64,000 nucleotides of DNA, from the NCBI RefSeq assembly GCF_000772945.1, contig NZ_JPVN01000019.1:1-64000 (forward strand), in the 5' to 3' direction. The notes beneath the pieces were generated by a model. That model did no database searches. It saw only the letters and a list, made by a program, of their open reading frames with translations, and was not told the DNA's origin. Below, piece by piece: positions 18,113 to 26,559 of this stretch. Every line of letters starts with the position of its first letter. The first letter of the stretch is position 1. This DNA comes from Ureibacillus manganicus DSM 26584 (GTDB taxonomy: Bacteria > Bacillota > Bacilli > Bacillales_A > Planococcaceae). Both the position numbers and the translations under genes were made by a program.

Positions 18113-18415
18113 CTATTTTCTCATCAACGCTACGCGATAAGGAAATAAGGTTCCTTCCATCATTCCCTCACGTATGGCAGGGTCACTTACCATGAATTCA
18201 TTTGCCTCAGTTTCAGATTCAGCTTCAAAAATCACAATACCAAATCCACTTTCATCTTCATTAAGTGTTCGCCCTGCTAAGATTACTTTTCCTTCTTCCG
18301 TAAACTTCTTTAACTGTTGAAAGTGGCGGCTTATAATCCCTTCCTCTTTTTCTGTCCAATTTTCATTAATTAAGTAGTGTGGTTTTAATTTTAATTGATA
18401 CAAGTATTGTTCCAT
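18113..18415 (-). CDS. YciI-like protein
   Basis: A 100-residue YCII family protein (ferredoxin-like dimeric fold). It begins YLYQLKLKPHYL and includes HFQQLKKFTEEGKVILAGRT with the conserved His and an acidic loop, and the FMVSDPAIREGMMEG segment. Family activity is unproven; some members form a possible His-Asp active site. ATG 18415 fits GGAAGG 7 bases upstream. It lies directly after the membrane protein gene at 18440, suggesting cotranscription. Confidence 0.82.
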   Translation of the reverse strand: MEQYLYQLKLKPHYLINENWTEKEEGIISRHFQQLKKFTEEGKVILAGRTLNEDESGFGIVIFEAESETEANEFMVSDPAIREGMMEGTLFPYRVALMRK

Positions 18416-18439
18416 CTCTAACCTTCCTTTTCTCATAGA

Positions 18440-19147
18440 TCAGTTACATAATAACAAACAAGATTTTTTGAATCGTTCTGAATCATCTGATACAAAATAC
18501 CAGTGTTCGTCAATCTTCTTGTATTCATAATGTGAATAATTAAACTCTCGTGCTGTTGGATATTGACCCGTTGATGAATAAATAAAACCTTCTTGTAAAC
18601 CTCTGAAATCTAACCATGGTTGTTCGGAAGATTGAAAAAAGACATATAATTTATCTTCCGAATGCCTAGTGGCCATTATCATTTGTGATTTTACCGAACC
18701 CATATATTGCGGGGGAGTATAATACCATTTATAACCTTTATTTCCGTAACGGTCTGCCTCTTTTTTTAGTTCACCACTTTCTAACATTCGAATGATTTCT
18801 TCACGATCTTCTTTATAAAGATAAAAATTCACTTCAGTTCGTATATATTGTGGTAAATAGATTGCTACAAACAGTGTAATAATTTGAATAATAGACAACC
18901 ACCATATTTTAGAAAAAGTAATAATAGAATATATAAAGCTCACTGCAAATAATACATATGAAATAAATGCAAATATCAATGAACTATTATCAAGAAGCTT
19001 AAACACTGTGTTTGACAATATTAAAATACATGTTCCTAATCCCAAAAATAGATGGATGTTTATATTTGGTTTCTTTTTATTAACGCTACTTGTGATAGAA
19101 TATCCCTCCCTTTCATACGAAATCTTATTGCTGTTCAACAAGTACAC
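18440..19147 (-). CDS. Membrane protein of unknown function
   Basis: Up to 235 residues. Three hydrophobic segments at about 33-55, 60-80 and 83-102 are followed by a 130-residue soluble domain rich in Tyr and acidic residues. Not recognised. The start is unclear: GTG at 19147 lies inside the previous gene's end (23-base overlap), while a strong AAAGGGAGGG at about 19111-19120 has no standard start codon close after it in this frame. It is the second gene of a probable four-gene transcript (lipoprotein, this, YciI, Eis-like). Confidence 0.6.
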   Translation of the reverse strand: MYLLNSNKISYEREGYSITSSVNKKKPNINIHLFLGLGTCILILSNTVFKLLDNSSLIFAFISYVLFAVSFIYSIITFSKIWWLSIIQIITLFVAIYLPQYIRTEVNFYLYKEDREEIIRMLESGELKKEADRYGNKGYKWYYTPPQYMGSVKSQMIMATRHSEDKLYVFFQSSEQPWLDFRGLQEGFIYSSTGQYPTAREFNYSHYEYKKIDEHWYFVSDDSERFKKSCLLLCN

Positions 19148-19562
19148 TTAAATGACCCACTACTCCGAAAGGTATTCTTTTATAAAAGTCCGTATACTCT
19201 CCACTAAATTCAAGTGTAGGATTTTCAAGGTTTATATTATTTTTATCGTTCAAAACAACTATAATTGTGATTGTTTTTGATTCCCCTGCTTTCAAGCTAA
19301 ACCCATCAAAAATATTACTTTCTTCACTCTCAGATGCGTCATCGTTTTTAGTCGTATAACTAAGTTTCAATTTCAGATTGACTAAGTCATAACCAGTTTG
19401 ATTTGTTATTTCAATCCTTTTAGAAATTTCAAAATCACTCGTTTTAGTTTCAACATCTTTAAATATAATGTTCCTATCATCAAATGGCTCAGTATTTGAG
19501 CAACCCGTCACTAGTAAAAGTATTATTGTTAAGCAAATGAATTTTCTAACACGACTATACAT
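19125..19562 (-). CDS. Small lipoprotein
   Basis: A 145-residue secreted lipoprotein. It begins MYSRVRKFICLTIILLLVTGC, a classical lipoprotein signal peptide with lipobox VTGC. The mature part has alternating strands and an Asn/Asp-rich loop, compatible with an immunoglobulin-like beta sandwich. ATG 19562 follows GGAGGGG. It is the first gene of a minus-strand group with the membrane protein at 18440. Confidence 0.75.
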   Translation of the reverse strand: MYSRVRKFICLTIILLLVTGCSNTEPFDDRNIIFKDVETKTSDFEISKRIEITNQTGYDLVNLKLKLSYTTKNDDASESEESNIFDGFSLKAGESKTITIIVVLNDKNNINLENPTLEFSGEYTDFYKRIPFGVVGHLSVLVEQQ

Positions 19563-19602
19563 CCCTTCCCCTCCAATACTAAGGTCTCTTAACAATTTCA
19601 AT

Positions 19603-19637
19603 AAAAAGAACATTAATCCTTCTTTGGACTAATGTTC
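19603..19637 (-). terminator. Terminator, related hairpin family
   Basis: GAACATTAATCC (19608-19619) pairs with GGACTAATGTTC (19626-19637) with one mismatch; five A upstream give the T-run on the minus strand. It lies after the tyrosyl-tRNA synthetase gene. Confidence 0.85.
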
Positions 19638-19662
19638 CTTTATTAATAATCCTCGTAGATTA

Positions 19663-20877
19663 CTATTTTATCAATTGTAAGAATCTCTTTTTGCCAATTT
19701 GCAATACTTCCCCGTTCATTAAGACACGATCCAACTCATCTTCACTAAGTTTTTCTTTATTGAGCTGTACGCCATTTTGTTTCAATAAACGAAGGAATTC
19801 ACTTTTACTTTTAACAAACCCTATTTCAACTAGTTGTGGGATTATGTCCAGTAGAGTCTCCTTATCGATTTCAATTATCAATTCAGGAATGTCTTCTGGG
19901 ATTTCTTTTTTGCTAAAGGCAGCTTCGAAATATGCAATAGCCCTTTTCGTTTCTTCTTCTCCCCAGTATAAATTCGTGATAATTTCAGCCAGTTTCAATT
20001 TTATATCCCTTGGATTTGTGCCTTGATCTAGAAGTTTTTTTATTTTTTCAATCTCATCTGGATGTTCATCTGTTGCTAGTTCAAAGTATTTAATTATTAG
20101 ATTATCTGGTACTTCCATTACTTTTTTAAACATTATTTCTGCTGGTTCATTAACCCCAATGTAGTTCCCAAGACTTTTACTCATTTTTTCTACACCATCT
20201 AGGCCTTCTAATAATGGCATGAAAAGTGCTATTTGCTTTTCTAAATTCCAATGTTTTTGAAGTGTACGCCCCATCAAAATATTGAAGGTTTGGTCAGTAC
20301 CACCTAATTCGATATCTGCCTCGATTTCTACGGAATCGTATGCTTGCATAAGTGGGTAGAAAAATTCATGAATACCAATCGGGACGTGATTATTGTAGCG
20401 TTTTTGAAAGTCATCCCGTTCTAATATTCTTGCAACTGAAGTAGTTGCAGCTAATTGAATGACTTCTTCAAAGGTTAATTTAGAAAGCCATTCACTGTTA
20501 AATCTTACAGTTGTTTTTTCTGCTTCTAATACTTTGAAGATTTGTTCACAGTAAGTTTTTGCATTGGCTTTCACTTGTTCATCGCTTAGAGCGACACGTC
20601 CTTTTGCTTTTCCTGTTGGGTCACCAATTCGCCCTGTAAAATCACCAATAATAATAATTACTTGATGCCCTAAATCTTGCATTTGTTTTATTTTCCTCAA
20701 CACTACAGCATGACCTAAATGGATATCAGGAGCAGATGGATCTAGTCCTAACTTTATGTTTAAAGGCTTTTGTTGATTGTATGAATTTTCGAGTTTTGTG
20801 AATAACTCTTGTTCATCCAAAATTTGTTGAACTCCTTTTTTAATGATTTTCAACTGTTCTTCAGGTTTAACTAACAT
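19663..20877 (-). CDS. tyrS: Tyrosyl-tRNA synthetase (TyrZ-type)
   Basis: Charges tRNA-Tyr with tyrosine. The 404-residue class I enzyme has the HIGH-like motif HLGH at residues 53-56 in GLDPSAPDIHLGH, the tyrosine pocket region YPLMQAYDSVEIEADIELGG, the KMSKS loop and a C-terminal S4-like tRNA-binding domain (VKSKSEFLRLLKQNGVQLN). The PDIHLGH form resembles TyrZ rather than TyrS of Bacillus, so a second housekeeping copy may exist. ATG 20877 follows AAGGAG; the frame upstream is the T-box leader. Controlled by the T-box at 20937. Confidence 0.92.
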   Translation of the reverse strand: MLVKPEEQLKIIKKGVQQILDEQELFTKLENSYNQQKPLNIKLGLDPSAPDIHLGHAVVLRKIKQMQDLGHQVIIIIGDFTGRIGDPTGKAKGRVALSDEQVKANAKTYCEQIFKVLEAEKTTVRFNSEWLSKLTFEEVIQLAATTSVARILERDDFQKRYNNHVPIGIHEFFYPLMQAYDSVEIEADIELGGTDQTFNILMGRTLQKHWNLEKQIALFMPLLEGLDGVEKMSKSLGNYIGVNEPAEIMFKKVMEVPDNLIIKYFELATDEHPDEIEKIKKLLDQGTNPRDIKLKLAEIITNLYWGEEETKRAIAYFEAAFSKKEIPEDIPELIIEIDKETLLDIIPQLVEIGFVKSKSEFLRLLKQNGVQLNKEKLSEDELDRVLMNGEVLQIGKKRFLQLIK

Positions 20878-20936
20878 ACGAAACATCTCCTTAAATATGA
20901 TTTTTATCAATGAAAGCTCGATAAGAAAAAGGCAAT

Positions 20937-21160
20937 AAAAAAACGCCCTTTTGGATATACCAAAAGGACGATTATCTCGTGTTACCACCTTAATTCGTAA
21001 GTAATTCACATTACTTACCTCAGAAAGTACAGTCAATTGACGATACTTCAGCACATGATTACGGGTGCTCCACCGGTGTAGCCTACTTAAATTCGGTACA
21101 CAGCTCCAAGATGTATTCACAATCGTTCAACATGCACCTCTCATCAACCGGTCGCTTTCT
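20937..21160 (-). promoter_or_regulatory. T-box leader, tyrosine specific
   Basis: Upstream of the tyrosyl-tRNA synthetase gene. On the minus strand the T-box sequence reads AAGGTGGTAACACGAG, where UGGU would pair with the ACCA end of uncharged tRNA. The Tyr specifier codon TAC is at 21115-21113 in GTGAATACATC of stem I. The terminator is CGTCCTTTTGG/CCAAAAGGGCG followed by seven T (about 20937-20970). A TATAAT at 21210-21205 is a likely -10. Uncharged tRNA-Tyr would favour readthrough. Confidence 0.92.
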
Positions 21161-21304
21161 GTTTGTTTACATGATTGCTACTCTTTCTTATCATAGCCTT
21201 TGTTATTATACTTCGAAATGTCGAAAACAAATCTTTGTCATGCACATCTTAATTGTTACTTATTTTATCCAATAATATAATTTTGTCAATACTAAAAATT
21301 TTCT

Positions 21305-22441
21305 TTAAGCATTTCTTGTTCCAAAAATAACTTTTAGTAGAGGTGGCGTTACTAAAGTTGTAACGATGATAACAATGATTACAGAAGTATAATAATCAGT
21401 TGGTAATAAACCACCTTCTAATCCAAGTGCAGCTAGGATTAGTGCCACTTCTCCTCGTGAAATCATCCCTGCACCAATTCCCATTGAGGACCTATTATTA
21501 AATCCAGATAATCGAGCACCTATTCCCGAACCTATGAATTTAGAAACAATTGCAATGATAGAGAAAATAACCATAAATCCAATTTGATCCCCAATACCTA
21601 CAAAGGAAACTGATAACCCAATACTTACAAAGAAGAATGGAACAAAAATTCCGTAAGCAATTGGCTGAACTTGCTTTTCTATTTCATGTCCATAATTCGT
21701 TTGTGCAATTGCTAATCCGGCGAAAAATGTGCCAATAATCCCTGCAACCCCTACATATTCAGCAAAATAAGCAAACCCGAAACAAATGATTAATCCCGCG
21801 CTCAATACACCTTCTGTCACTTTAAACTTAGAAAAGATTTGGATGAATTTTGGTACTAACCATTTCGAAGCTAAAATGATGATAATAAAGAATACAATTT
21901 TCTTCCCTATTAACAAAGCTATATTCGTATCCGCACCTGCAAATACACTCATTGCAATTGCAATAAGGATTACAACGATAATGTCATCTAGTACCGCAGC
22001 ACCTAATAAAGCCGATCCTTCCTTACTATTAAGCCATCCAAGCTCTCTTAACACTTGCACTGAGATACTTACCGAAGTTGCTGATAATAGTAAACCTATG
22101 AAAATAGATTCCGGCATTGAGAAATCATAAAATTGTGCAACTATATAGGACATGATAATCGGAACAACAATTCCACCGAGTGCAACTAACAAAGCGGATT
22201 TTTTATTTTCGTTTAAATCCTTTAAATTCGTTTCAAGCCCCGCTAAAAACATTAAAAGAAGAACTCCTATTTGACTAAAGACACTTACTAATTCAGTATC
22301 ATGAACCCAACCAAGGAGTGCTGGTCCTAAAATAATCCCAACAATAATCTTACCAAGAACAGAGGGCTGTCCTAATCGTATACTTAACTCACCTGCTAGT
22401 TTCGTAGCTAGTAATATGATGACAATTTGTAAAATGAACAT
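21305..22441 (-). CDS. CPA2-type cation/proton antiporter
   Basis: A 378-residue membrane protein with about 12 helices, of the KefB/Na+-H+ exchanger group. Typical features are LGQPSVLGKIIVGIILGP, FLAGLETNLKDL, the ion-binding region ATSVSISVQVLRELGW followed by ALLGAAVLDDIIVVI with the paired Asp, and GMISRGEVALILAALGL. It lacks the C-terminal TrkA-N regulatory domain, so it is the short form. It could exchange Na+ or K+ for H+. GGAGG precedes the ATG. It is preceded by a leader with a terminator. Confidence 0.88.
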   Translation of the reverse strand: MFILQIVIILLATKLAGELSIRLGQPSVLGKIIVGIILGPALLGWVHDTELVSVFSQIGVLLLMFLAGLETNLKDLNENKKSALLVALGGIVVPIIMSYIVAQFYDFSMPESIFIGLLLSATSVSISVQVLRELGWLNSKEGSALLGAAVLDDIIVVILIAIAMSVFAGADTNIALLIGKKIVFFIIIILASKWLVPKFIQIFSKFKVTEGVLSAGLIICFGFAYFAEYVGVAGIIGTFFAGLAIAQTNYGHEIEKQVQPIAYGIFVPFFFVSIGLSVSFVGIGDQIGFMVIFSIIAIVSKFIGSGIGARLSGFNNRSSMGIGAGMISRGEVALILAALGLEGGLLPTDYYTSVIIVIIVTTLVTPPLLKVIFGTRNA

Positions 22442-22471
22442 CCTATACCTCCATAAAATATATTTTGAACA

Positions 22472-22519
22472 TAAAAAAACACATAGAGGGGCCAGTAATG
22501 ACTGACTCCTCCATGTGTT
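22472..22519 (-). terminator. Leader terminator (possible attenuator) of the antiporter
   Basis: ACACATGGAGG pairs with CCTCTATGTGT, with an inner CAGT/ACTG stem, followed by seven T on the minus strand. It ends about 30 bases before the antiporter start. A promoter lies just upstream and there is no other minus-strand gene to terminate, so it probably acts on the antiporter's own transcript. Confidence 0.75.
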
Positions 22520-22547
22520 GCGTTCAATAATTAAAATTTATTTTTCT

Positions 22548-22576
22548 AGTATAATAGTATTTTTCTGCTTTGTAAA
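22548..22576 (-). promoter_or_regulatory. Sigma-A promoter of the antiporter
   Basis: TTTACA (22576-22571), 17-bp spacer, TATACT (22553-22548) on the minus strand. A start near 22541 would give a leader of about 100 bases, most of which is the terminator hairpin. Confidence 0.7.
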
Positions 22577-22701
22577 TGGTTTATACGCAAAAAGTTTAAT
22601 ATTTTCTATTATAAGAGAGTTTATTGAATTAATTGACCAACATAAATCTAAAGATTAGTAGATAAAATAGTAGGTTAAAACTTCAACGCTAGCCCGAAAT
22701 T

Positions 22702-22937
22702 ATGAGCGACTTTCGTGTGCTTATGAGCAACTTTTCCCTGGTTATGATCAAGTTTTTCTAGATATGATCAACTCCAGCGCCACCGAAAATTTACGAGCGA
22801 CTTTTGTGTGCTTATGAGCGACTTTAGGTATTTTATGAGCGACTTTTTTACGGTTATGAGCAACTTCAGCGCATGTGCGAATTTACGAGCAACTTTTGCG
22901 CAACTTTGTGCAGTTTATGAGCGACTTTTCTTCGGTG
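22702..22937. repeat. 21-bp tandem repeat, core ATGAGCGACTTTT
   Basis: Ten units start at 22702, 22723, 22744, 22764, 22793, 22814, 22835, 22856, 22885 and 22917. The steps are mostly 21 bp, with one of 20 and longer ones of 29, 29 and 32. The core is ATGAGCRACTTTT; some units read ACGAGC or ATGATC. The units that carry an inserted GCGC-containing tail are the longer ones. It lies between the antiporter leader and the + strand gene at 23022, with no reading frame through it. Confidence 0.9.
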
Positions 22938-23021
22938 TTACAATTAGCCGTGTTTAGAGTGAGTCCTTTCACTTTCTTTCAACATATAATGTGAGGATTG
23001 AAATTAAAGGAGTGACTTTAT

Positions 23022-23297
23022 ATGGGATTTTTCCAACCTGAGGGAACAATGGGACCGCAATATCCTCCCCCACCCTTCATACCACCAAAGCCCTCTATAT
23101 CCTATATCGTCGATTGTTTATATCAAAACACTTATGTATGGCTTATAAATGGGGAACAATTTTGGTTTTACCCAACTCGTGTTGAATATGGAGAAATATC
23201 TGGATATCGATGGAATGGTGCCTTCTGGCAATTCTATGGAATTGACCCAAGATTTATAGATGCTGTTACATGCCCACCTACCCCTACACTTTATTAA
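23022..23297 (+). CDS. Small proline-rich hypothetical protein
   Basis: A 91-residue protein. The N-terminal third is proline-rich (GPQYPPPPFIPPKPS), the rest is aromatic-rich (WFYPTRVEYGEISGYRWNGAFWQFYG) and ends in a Thr/Pro tail. No signal peptide is visible. AAAGGAGTG precedes the ATG. The composition suggests an exposed or coat-associated protein, but this is inference. It is followed by the gene at 23344 and probably cotranscribed. Confidence 0.6.
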   Translation: MGFFQPEGTMGPQYPPPPFIPPKPSISYIVDCLYQNTYVWLINGEQFWFYPTRVEYGEISGYRWNGAFWQFYGIDPRFIDAVTCPPTPTLY

Positions 23298-23343
23298 AAT
23301 AATGCGAGCCATATCTTGTGATTAGAACATTTGGAGGTATCCT

Positions 23344-23838
23344 ATGACTAATTTTTATTCATTTAATGGTACTGTAACAGCAATTAGTGAATTTTTAACT
23401 GGGCAAAATGATGATGGTTGCTACAAATTATTTACTTTAGAAAATGAATCGGGTTCAATCGTAAACTTCGTGGTTTCTCCATCTACTTACTTTGTTAACC
23501 ACGAAATGATCAGAATTGGCGATCGCGTGACTGGCTATTATGATGGAGATTTACCTGCAATCCTTATTTATCCTCCTCAGTATCAAGCAATAGTAATGGT
23601 TAAAGAGAATCCAAATCAAAATGTAAAAGTTAGTTATTTTAACAATCAACTAGTAAGTAGCGATGGTCAATTACGAATAAACTTATCTCCTTTTACCAAA
23701 ATGTTATTAACTAATGGGCAAGGTTTTACAAGATTTCCAGGTAATCGTGATTTAATCGTAATCTATGGACCTTCCACAAAAAGTATCCCTGCTCAAACGA
23801 CACCATATCAGATCATTGTTTTATGTAAATCAAACTAG
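23344..23838 (+). CDS. Hypothetical beta-rich protein
   Basis: A 164-residue protein of alternating strands without a signal peptide. Two related segments appear, YSFNGTVTAISEFLTGQ and the FVVSPSTYFVNHEM region, followed by a second half with VSSDGQLRINLSPFTKMLL. The pattern suggests one or two OB-like or beta-barrel domains. I do not recognise a named family. It sits 46 bases after the proline-rich protein with GGAGG upstream and ends before a strong terminator, forming a two-gene unit. Confidence 0.6.
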   Translation: MTNFYSFNGTVTAISEFLTGQNDDGCYKLFTLENESGSIVNFVVSPSTYFVNHEMIRIGDRVTGYYDGDLPAILIYPPQYQAIVMVKENPNQNVKVSYFNNQLVSSDGQLRINLSPFTKMLLTNGQGFTRFPGNRDLIVIYGPSTKSIPAQTTPYQIIVLCKSN

Positions 23839-23865
23839 TTTGTACTTCTATTAACTTGACGAATT

Positions 23866-23916
23866 GAAGATAGTAATATTTAACGGTTAGTAAGTTGAAT
23901 ATTACTTCTTTTTTTG
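23866..23916 (+). terminator. Rho-independent terminator
   Basis: AGTAATATT (23872-23880) pairs with AATATTACT (23898-23906), extended by GAAG/CTTC, and seven T follow. It ends the two-gene hypothetical unit. Confidence 0.9.
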
Positions 23917-24017
23917 TGTATTTTTGAATAATCTTTACTATATAAACTTATGATATTGGAGTAAATTAATCTTAGGAATTAAAACTAATAATATTTATAG
24001 TAAAAGGTGGGAAAATA

Positions 24018-24443
24018 ATGGGAGAATTTAAAGAAGTAACAATAGAAACAACTGTTCAGGCACCAGTGGAAAAGGTATGGGAATATTGGACAGAGCCAAC
24101 TCATATGACAAAATGGAGTTTTGCTTCTGATGAGTGGCATTCACCATTTGCTGAAAATGATCTACAAGTTGGGGGCAAATTTGTTTCAAGAATGGAAGCA
24201 AAAGATGGTAGTATGGGGTTTGATTTTGGTGGAATCTACAATGAAGTGAAATTGCATGAGGTTATTTCGTACACAATGGAAGATGGAAGAAAAGTAACAG
24301 TCAACTTTCAAGGCCAAGGAAACGAAACAAAAGTAATTGAAACATTTGATGCCGAAACAGAACATCCAATCGAATTTCAACAGCAAGGATGGCAGGCAAT
24401 TTTAGATAATTTCAAACGATACGCTGAGCAAACTTATAAATAG
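24018..24443 (+). CDS. SRPBCC (AHSA1-like) family protein
   Basis: A 141-residue helix-grip lipid/steroid-binding fold protein. It starts with VTIETTVQAPVEKVWEYWTE followed by MTKWSF, then VGGKFVSRMEAKDG and a C-terminal GWQAILDNFKRYAE helix. These are hallmark segments of the AHSA1 branch. Ligand and partner are unknown. AAAGGTGGG precedes the ATG. It is a single-gene unit with a terminator at 24463. Confidence 0.85.
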   Translation: MGEFKEVTIETTVQAPVEKVWEYWTEPTHMTKWSFASDEWHSPFAENDLQVGGKFVSRMEAKDGSMGFDFGGIYNEVKLHEVISYTMEDGRKVTVNFQGQGNETKVIETFDAETEHPIEFQQQGWQAILDNFKRYAEQTYK

Positions 24444-24462
24444 ATTTCAATTCTACAAAATA

Positions 24463-24502
24463 AAAATGGCAGTTCTGTGGTTACCAACAGATCTGCCATT
24501 TT
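24463..24502 (+). terminator. Rho-independent terminator
   Basis: AAAATGGCAG...TCTGT pairs with ACAGA...CTGCCATTTT, 16 bases per arm with one mismatch. It follows the SRPBCC stop by 19 bases and has A and T runs on either side, so it can work in both directions. Confidence 0.85.
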
Positions 24503-24574
24503 ATCGTTAGACCTTACAACTCTAAACTAGAGCAGTAAGATTTATAGATTTCACCAATAATCCCCTTCAATTGA

Positions 24575-24603
24575 GAGCATTAATCCGATTCGGATTAATG
24601 CTC
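24575..24603. terminator. Palindromic hairpin near the lysS end
   Basis: GAGCATTAATCCG (24575-24587) and CGGATTAATGCTC (24591-24603) are a perfect 13-bp inverted repeat. It lies just downstream of lysS and shares the ATTAATCC/GGATTAAT core with the related terminators. The T-run is poor on the minus strand and short on the plus strand, so termination is less certain. Confidence 0.65.
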
Positions 24604-24617
24604 CTTTTACAAAGTTA

Positions 24618-26078
24618 TTATTGTTTTTTAGTTAATGGAAATAAAACGCAATCTTTTATCGTGTCGCTATCTGTTAACACCATCAGTAGTCTTTCAATGC
24701 CAAATCCCCATCCCGATATAGGAGGCATTCCATATTCCATTGCAGTTAAATAATCTTCATCCATTTCCATTGCTTCTAAATCTCCATTACTTTTCAACAG
24801 AGCCTGGGCTTCTAGCCTTCTTCTCTGTTCGAGAGGATCGACCAGCTCCGAATAAGCATTAATGATTTCCGCGCCATTAACCACTAGTTGGAACCTGTCT
24901 GTGAGAGTAGGATTTTCATCATTTGCCCTAGCTAACGGAGATAAATCGATTGGATGTTTAATAAGAAAAGTAGGTTTTATTAATTTCGGTCGACACATTT
25001 TTTTGTATAGAAGATCGATAAAATTTCCTCTACCTAATGATTCAATTTCAGGATTTTCTAAATGTATATTTCTTCTTAGCGTTTCCTTATATAAGTTTTT
25101 CACATCCGGAAAAAAATCAATATTAATCCCTGTGTCTCTTAGTATTAAATCTCTAAAAGAAATGACATCCCATTCTTGTGAAAAGTCTATTGTTTTACCC
25201 TGTATGGAAATTGTAGTCGTTTTGAAGGTTTGTTCCAAAACGAATAAAACCATTTCACGCATAAATTTCATAGTATCTTCGTAATTCCAGTATGCCGCAT
25301 AACCTTCAACCATTGTAAATTCTTGTAGATGTTGTGGACTAATTCCCTCGTTTCTAAAGCACTTTGCAAATTCAAAAACTCTCGTAAAACCTCCGACAAT
25401 TAATCTTTTTAAATAAGTTTCTGGTGCTATTCGTAAGTTTAAGTCCGTATCTAATGAATTATGATATGTCCGAAAAGGCTTAGCTAAAGCACCCGAAGAA
25501 GTATGTTGTAGAATAGGAGTTTCTACTTCTAAGAAGTCTCGGTCCTCAAAAAATCTACGAATGGCACGTACTAGTTTAGTTCTTGCTAGTAAACGATTTT
25601 GCGTCTCCTTTGTCATCATTAAATCTAAGTAACGTTGTCTATATCTCAGGTCAATGTTACTCAACCCATGCCATTTTTCAGGAAGTGTTCTTAATGCCTT
25701 CCCTAGGAAAACATAGCTTTCTATACGAAGGGTTTTTTCATTCGTTTTCGTTGAATACATATGTCCTTCCGCACCGATAAAATCTCCAATATCGAATAAT
25801 TGATGAAATTGATTAAAATGCTCCTCACCAATTTCATCTTTTTTTAGGATAAGTTGCAGACTTCCTTGTATGTTTGCGATGGTGATAAATGTTAGTTTAC
25901 TAAAGTTTCGAATACTCATTATTCTACCGGCTACTCTTATACCAGAAGTACCATCTTCAAGCAGAGCTGCATCATTTAGATCATAGTTTGTAGAAAACCT
26001 TTCAGGATAAATTTGAACTCCATTTGATTGTAACGTTAGCATTTTTTCGATTCTTAAGGATGTTTGATCATTACTCAT
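24618..26078 (-). CDS. lysS: Class II lysyl-tRNA synthetase (T-box-controlled paralog)
   Basis: Charges tRNA-Lys with lysine. The 486-residue protein has an N-terminal OB-fold (RVAGRIMSIRNFSKLTFITI), then LRTLPEKWHGLSNIDLRYRQ, motif 2 with FEFAKCFRNEGISPQHLQEF and motif 3 with GWGFGIERLLMVLTDSDTIK. Compared with housekeeping LysRS it deviates at HNPEF (here HLQEF) and at GGLGIGIDRL (here SGWGFGIERL), so it is probably a divergent second copy. ATG 26078 follows GGAG by 8 bases and is preferred over an in-frame GTG at 26087. A T-box leader precedes it. Confidence 0.9.
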   Translation of the reverse strand: MSNDQTSLRIEKMLTLQSNGVQIYPERFSTNYDLNDAALLEDGTSGIRVAGRIMSIRNFSKLTFITIANIQGSLQLILKKDEIGEEHFNQFHQLFDIGDFIGAEGHMYSTKTNEKTLRIESYVFLGKALRTLPEKWHGLSNIDLRYRQRYLDLMMTKETQNRLLARTKLVRAIRRFFEDRDFLEVETPILQHTSSGALAKPFRTYHNSLDTDLNLRIAPETYLKRLIVGGFTRVFEFAKCFRNEGISPQHLQEFTMVEGYAAYWNYEDTMKFMREMVLFVLEQTFKTTTISIQGKTIDFSQEWDVISFRDLILRDTGINIDFFPDVKNLYKETLRRNIHLENPEIESLGRGNFIDLLYKKMCRPKLIKPTFLIKHPIDLSPLARANDENPTLTDRFQLVVNGAEIINAYSELVDPLEQRRRLEAQALLKSNGDLEAMEMDEDYLTAMEYGMPPISGWGFGIERLLMVLTDSDTIKDCVLFPLTKKQ

Positions 26079-26251
26079 ACTATTCACTCCGTTCTTTAGT
26101 CATTTATGAAGGTAATCAATCCAACTATTTTGCAAGAATTTGGCAAGGCAGCTCATGGGACATTTCTCTGGAATTTCTGTTCATTTGACCATGAGAAGCG
26201 TTATATACAACATGATTCAAACATTGTAATTCTCAAATAATCTTATAAAAA

Positions 26252-26505
26252 TAAAAAAACTCCCACCCCCAAGATTTTCATCTTGAGGGCGAGAGTATAG
26301 ATTCGCGGTACCACCTCAGTTTATTGATATGTCGCCATATCAACCTTTTCGGGTACGGCAATTAAACTTGCGTATACCCTATCTCTATAACGGGAGATCC
26401 CGTTGCAGTATCACTAAGAACTCTTAGATCCGTGCAAAGCTCAGAGCCTTTTTTCATTAAGATCATTATTACTCCTTCCCACCAACCGGAGCTCTCTTTA
26501 AATAA
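26252..26505 (-). promoter_or_regulatory. T-box leader, lysine specific
   Basis: The minus strand shows the T-box AGGTGGTACCGCG, a terminator ACTCTCGCCCTCAAGAT/ATCTTGGGGGTGGGAGT followed by seven T, and a stem I region with GGTGGGAAGG. The likely specifier is AAA (Lys) in the A-rich loop before GGCTCT. The specifier assignment is inferred from position and from the downstream gene; the T-box and terminator are plain. Confidence 0.9.
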
Positions 26506-26559
26506 TCAATCAAAACTACTCTTCTCATCATAGCATTATATTACGTTTAAATTTTCTAT

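Noticed and set aside
24862-25284. 140-codon plus-strand frame opposite lysS
   Set aside because: Shadow of the synthetase gene, which has full class II motifs on the minus strand.
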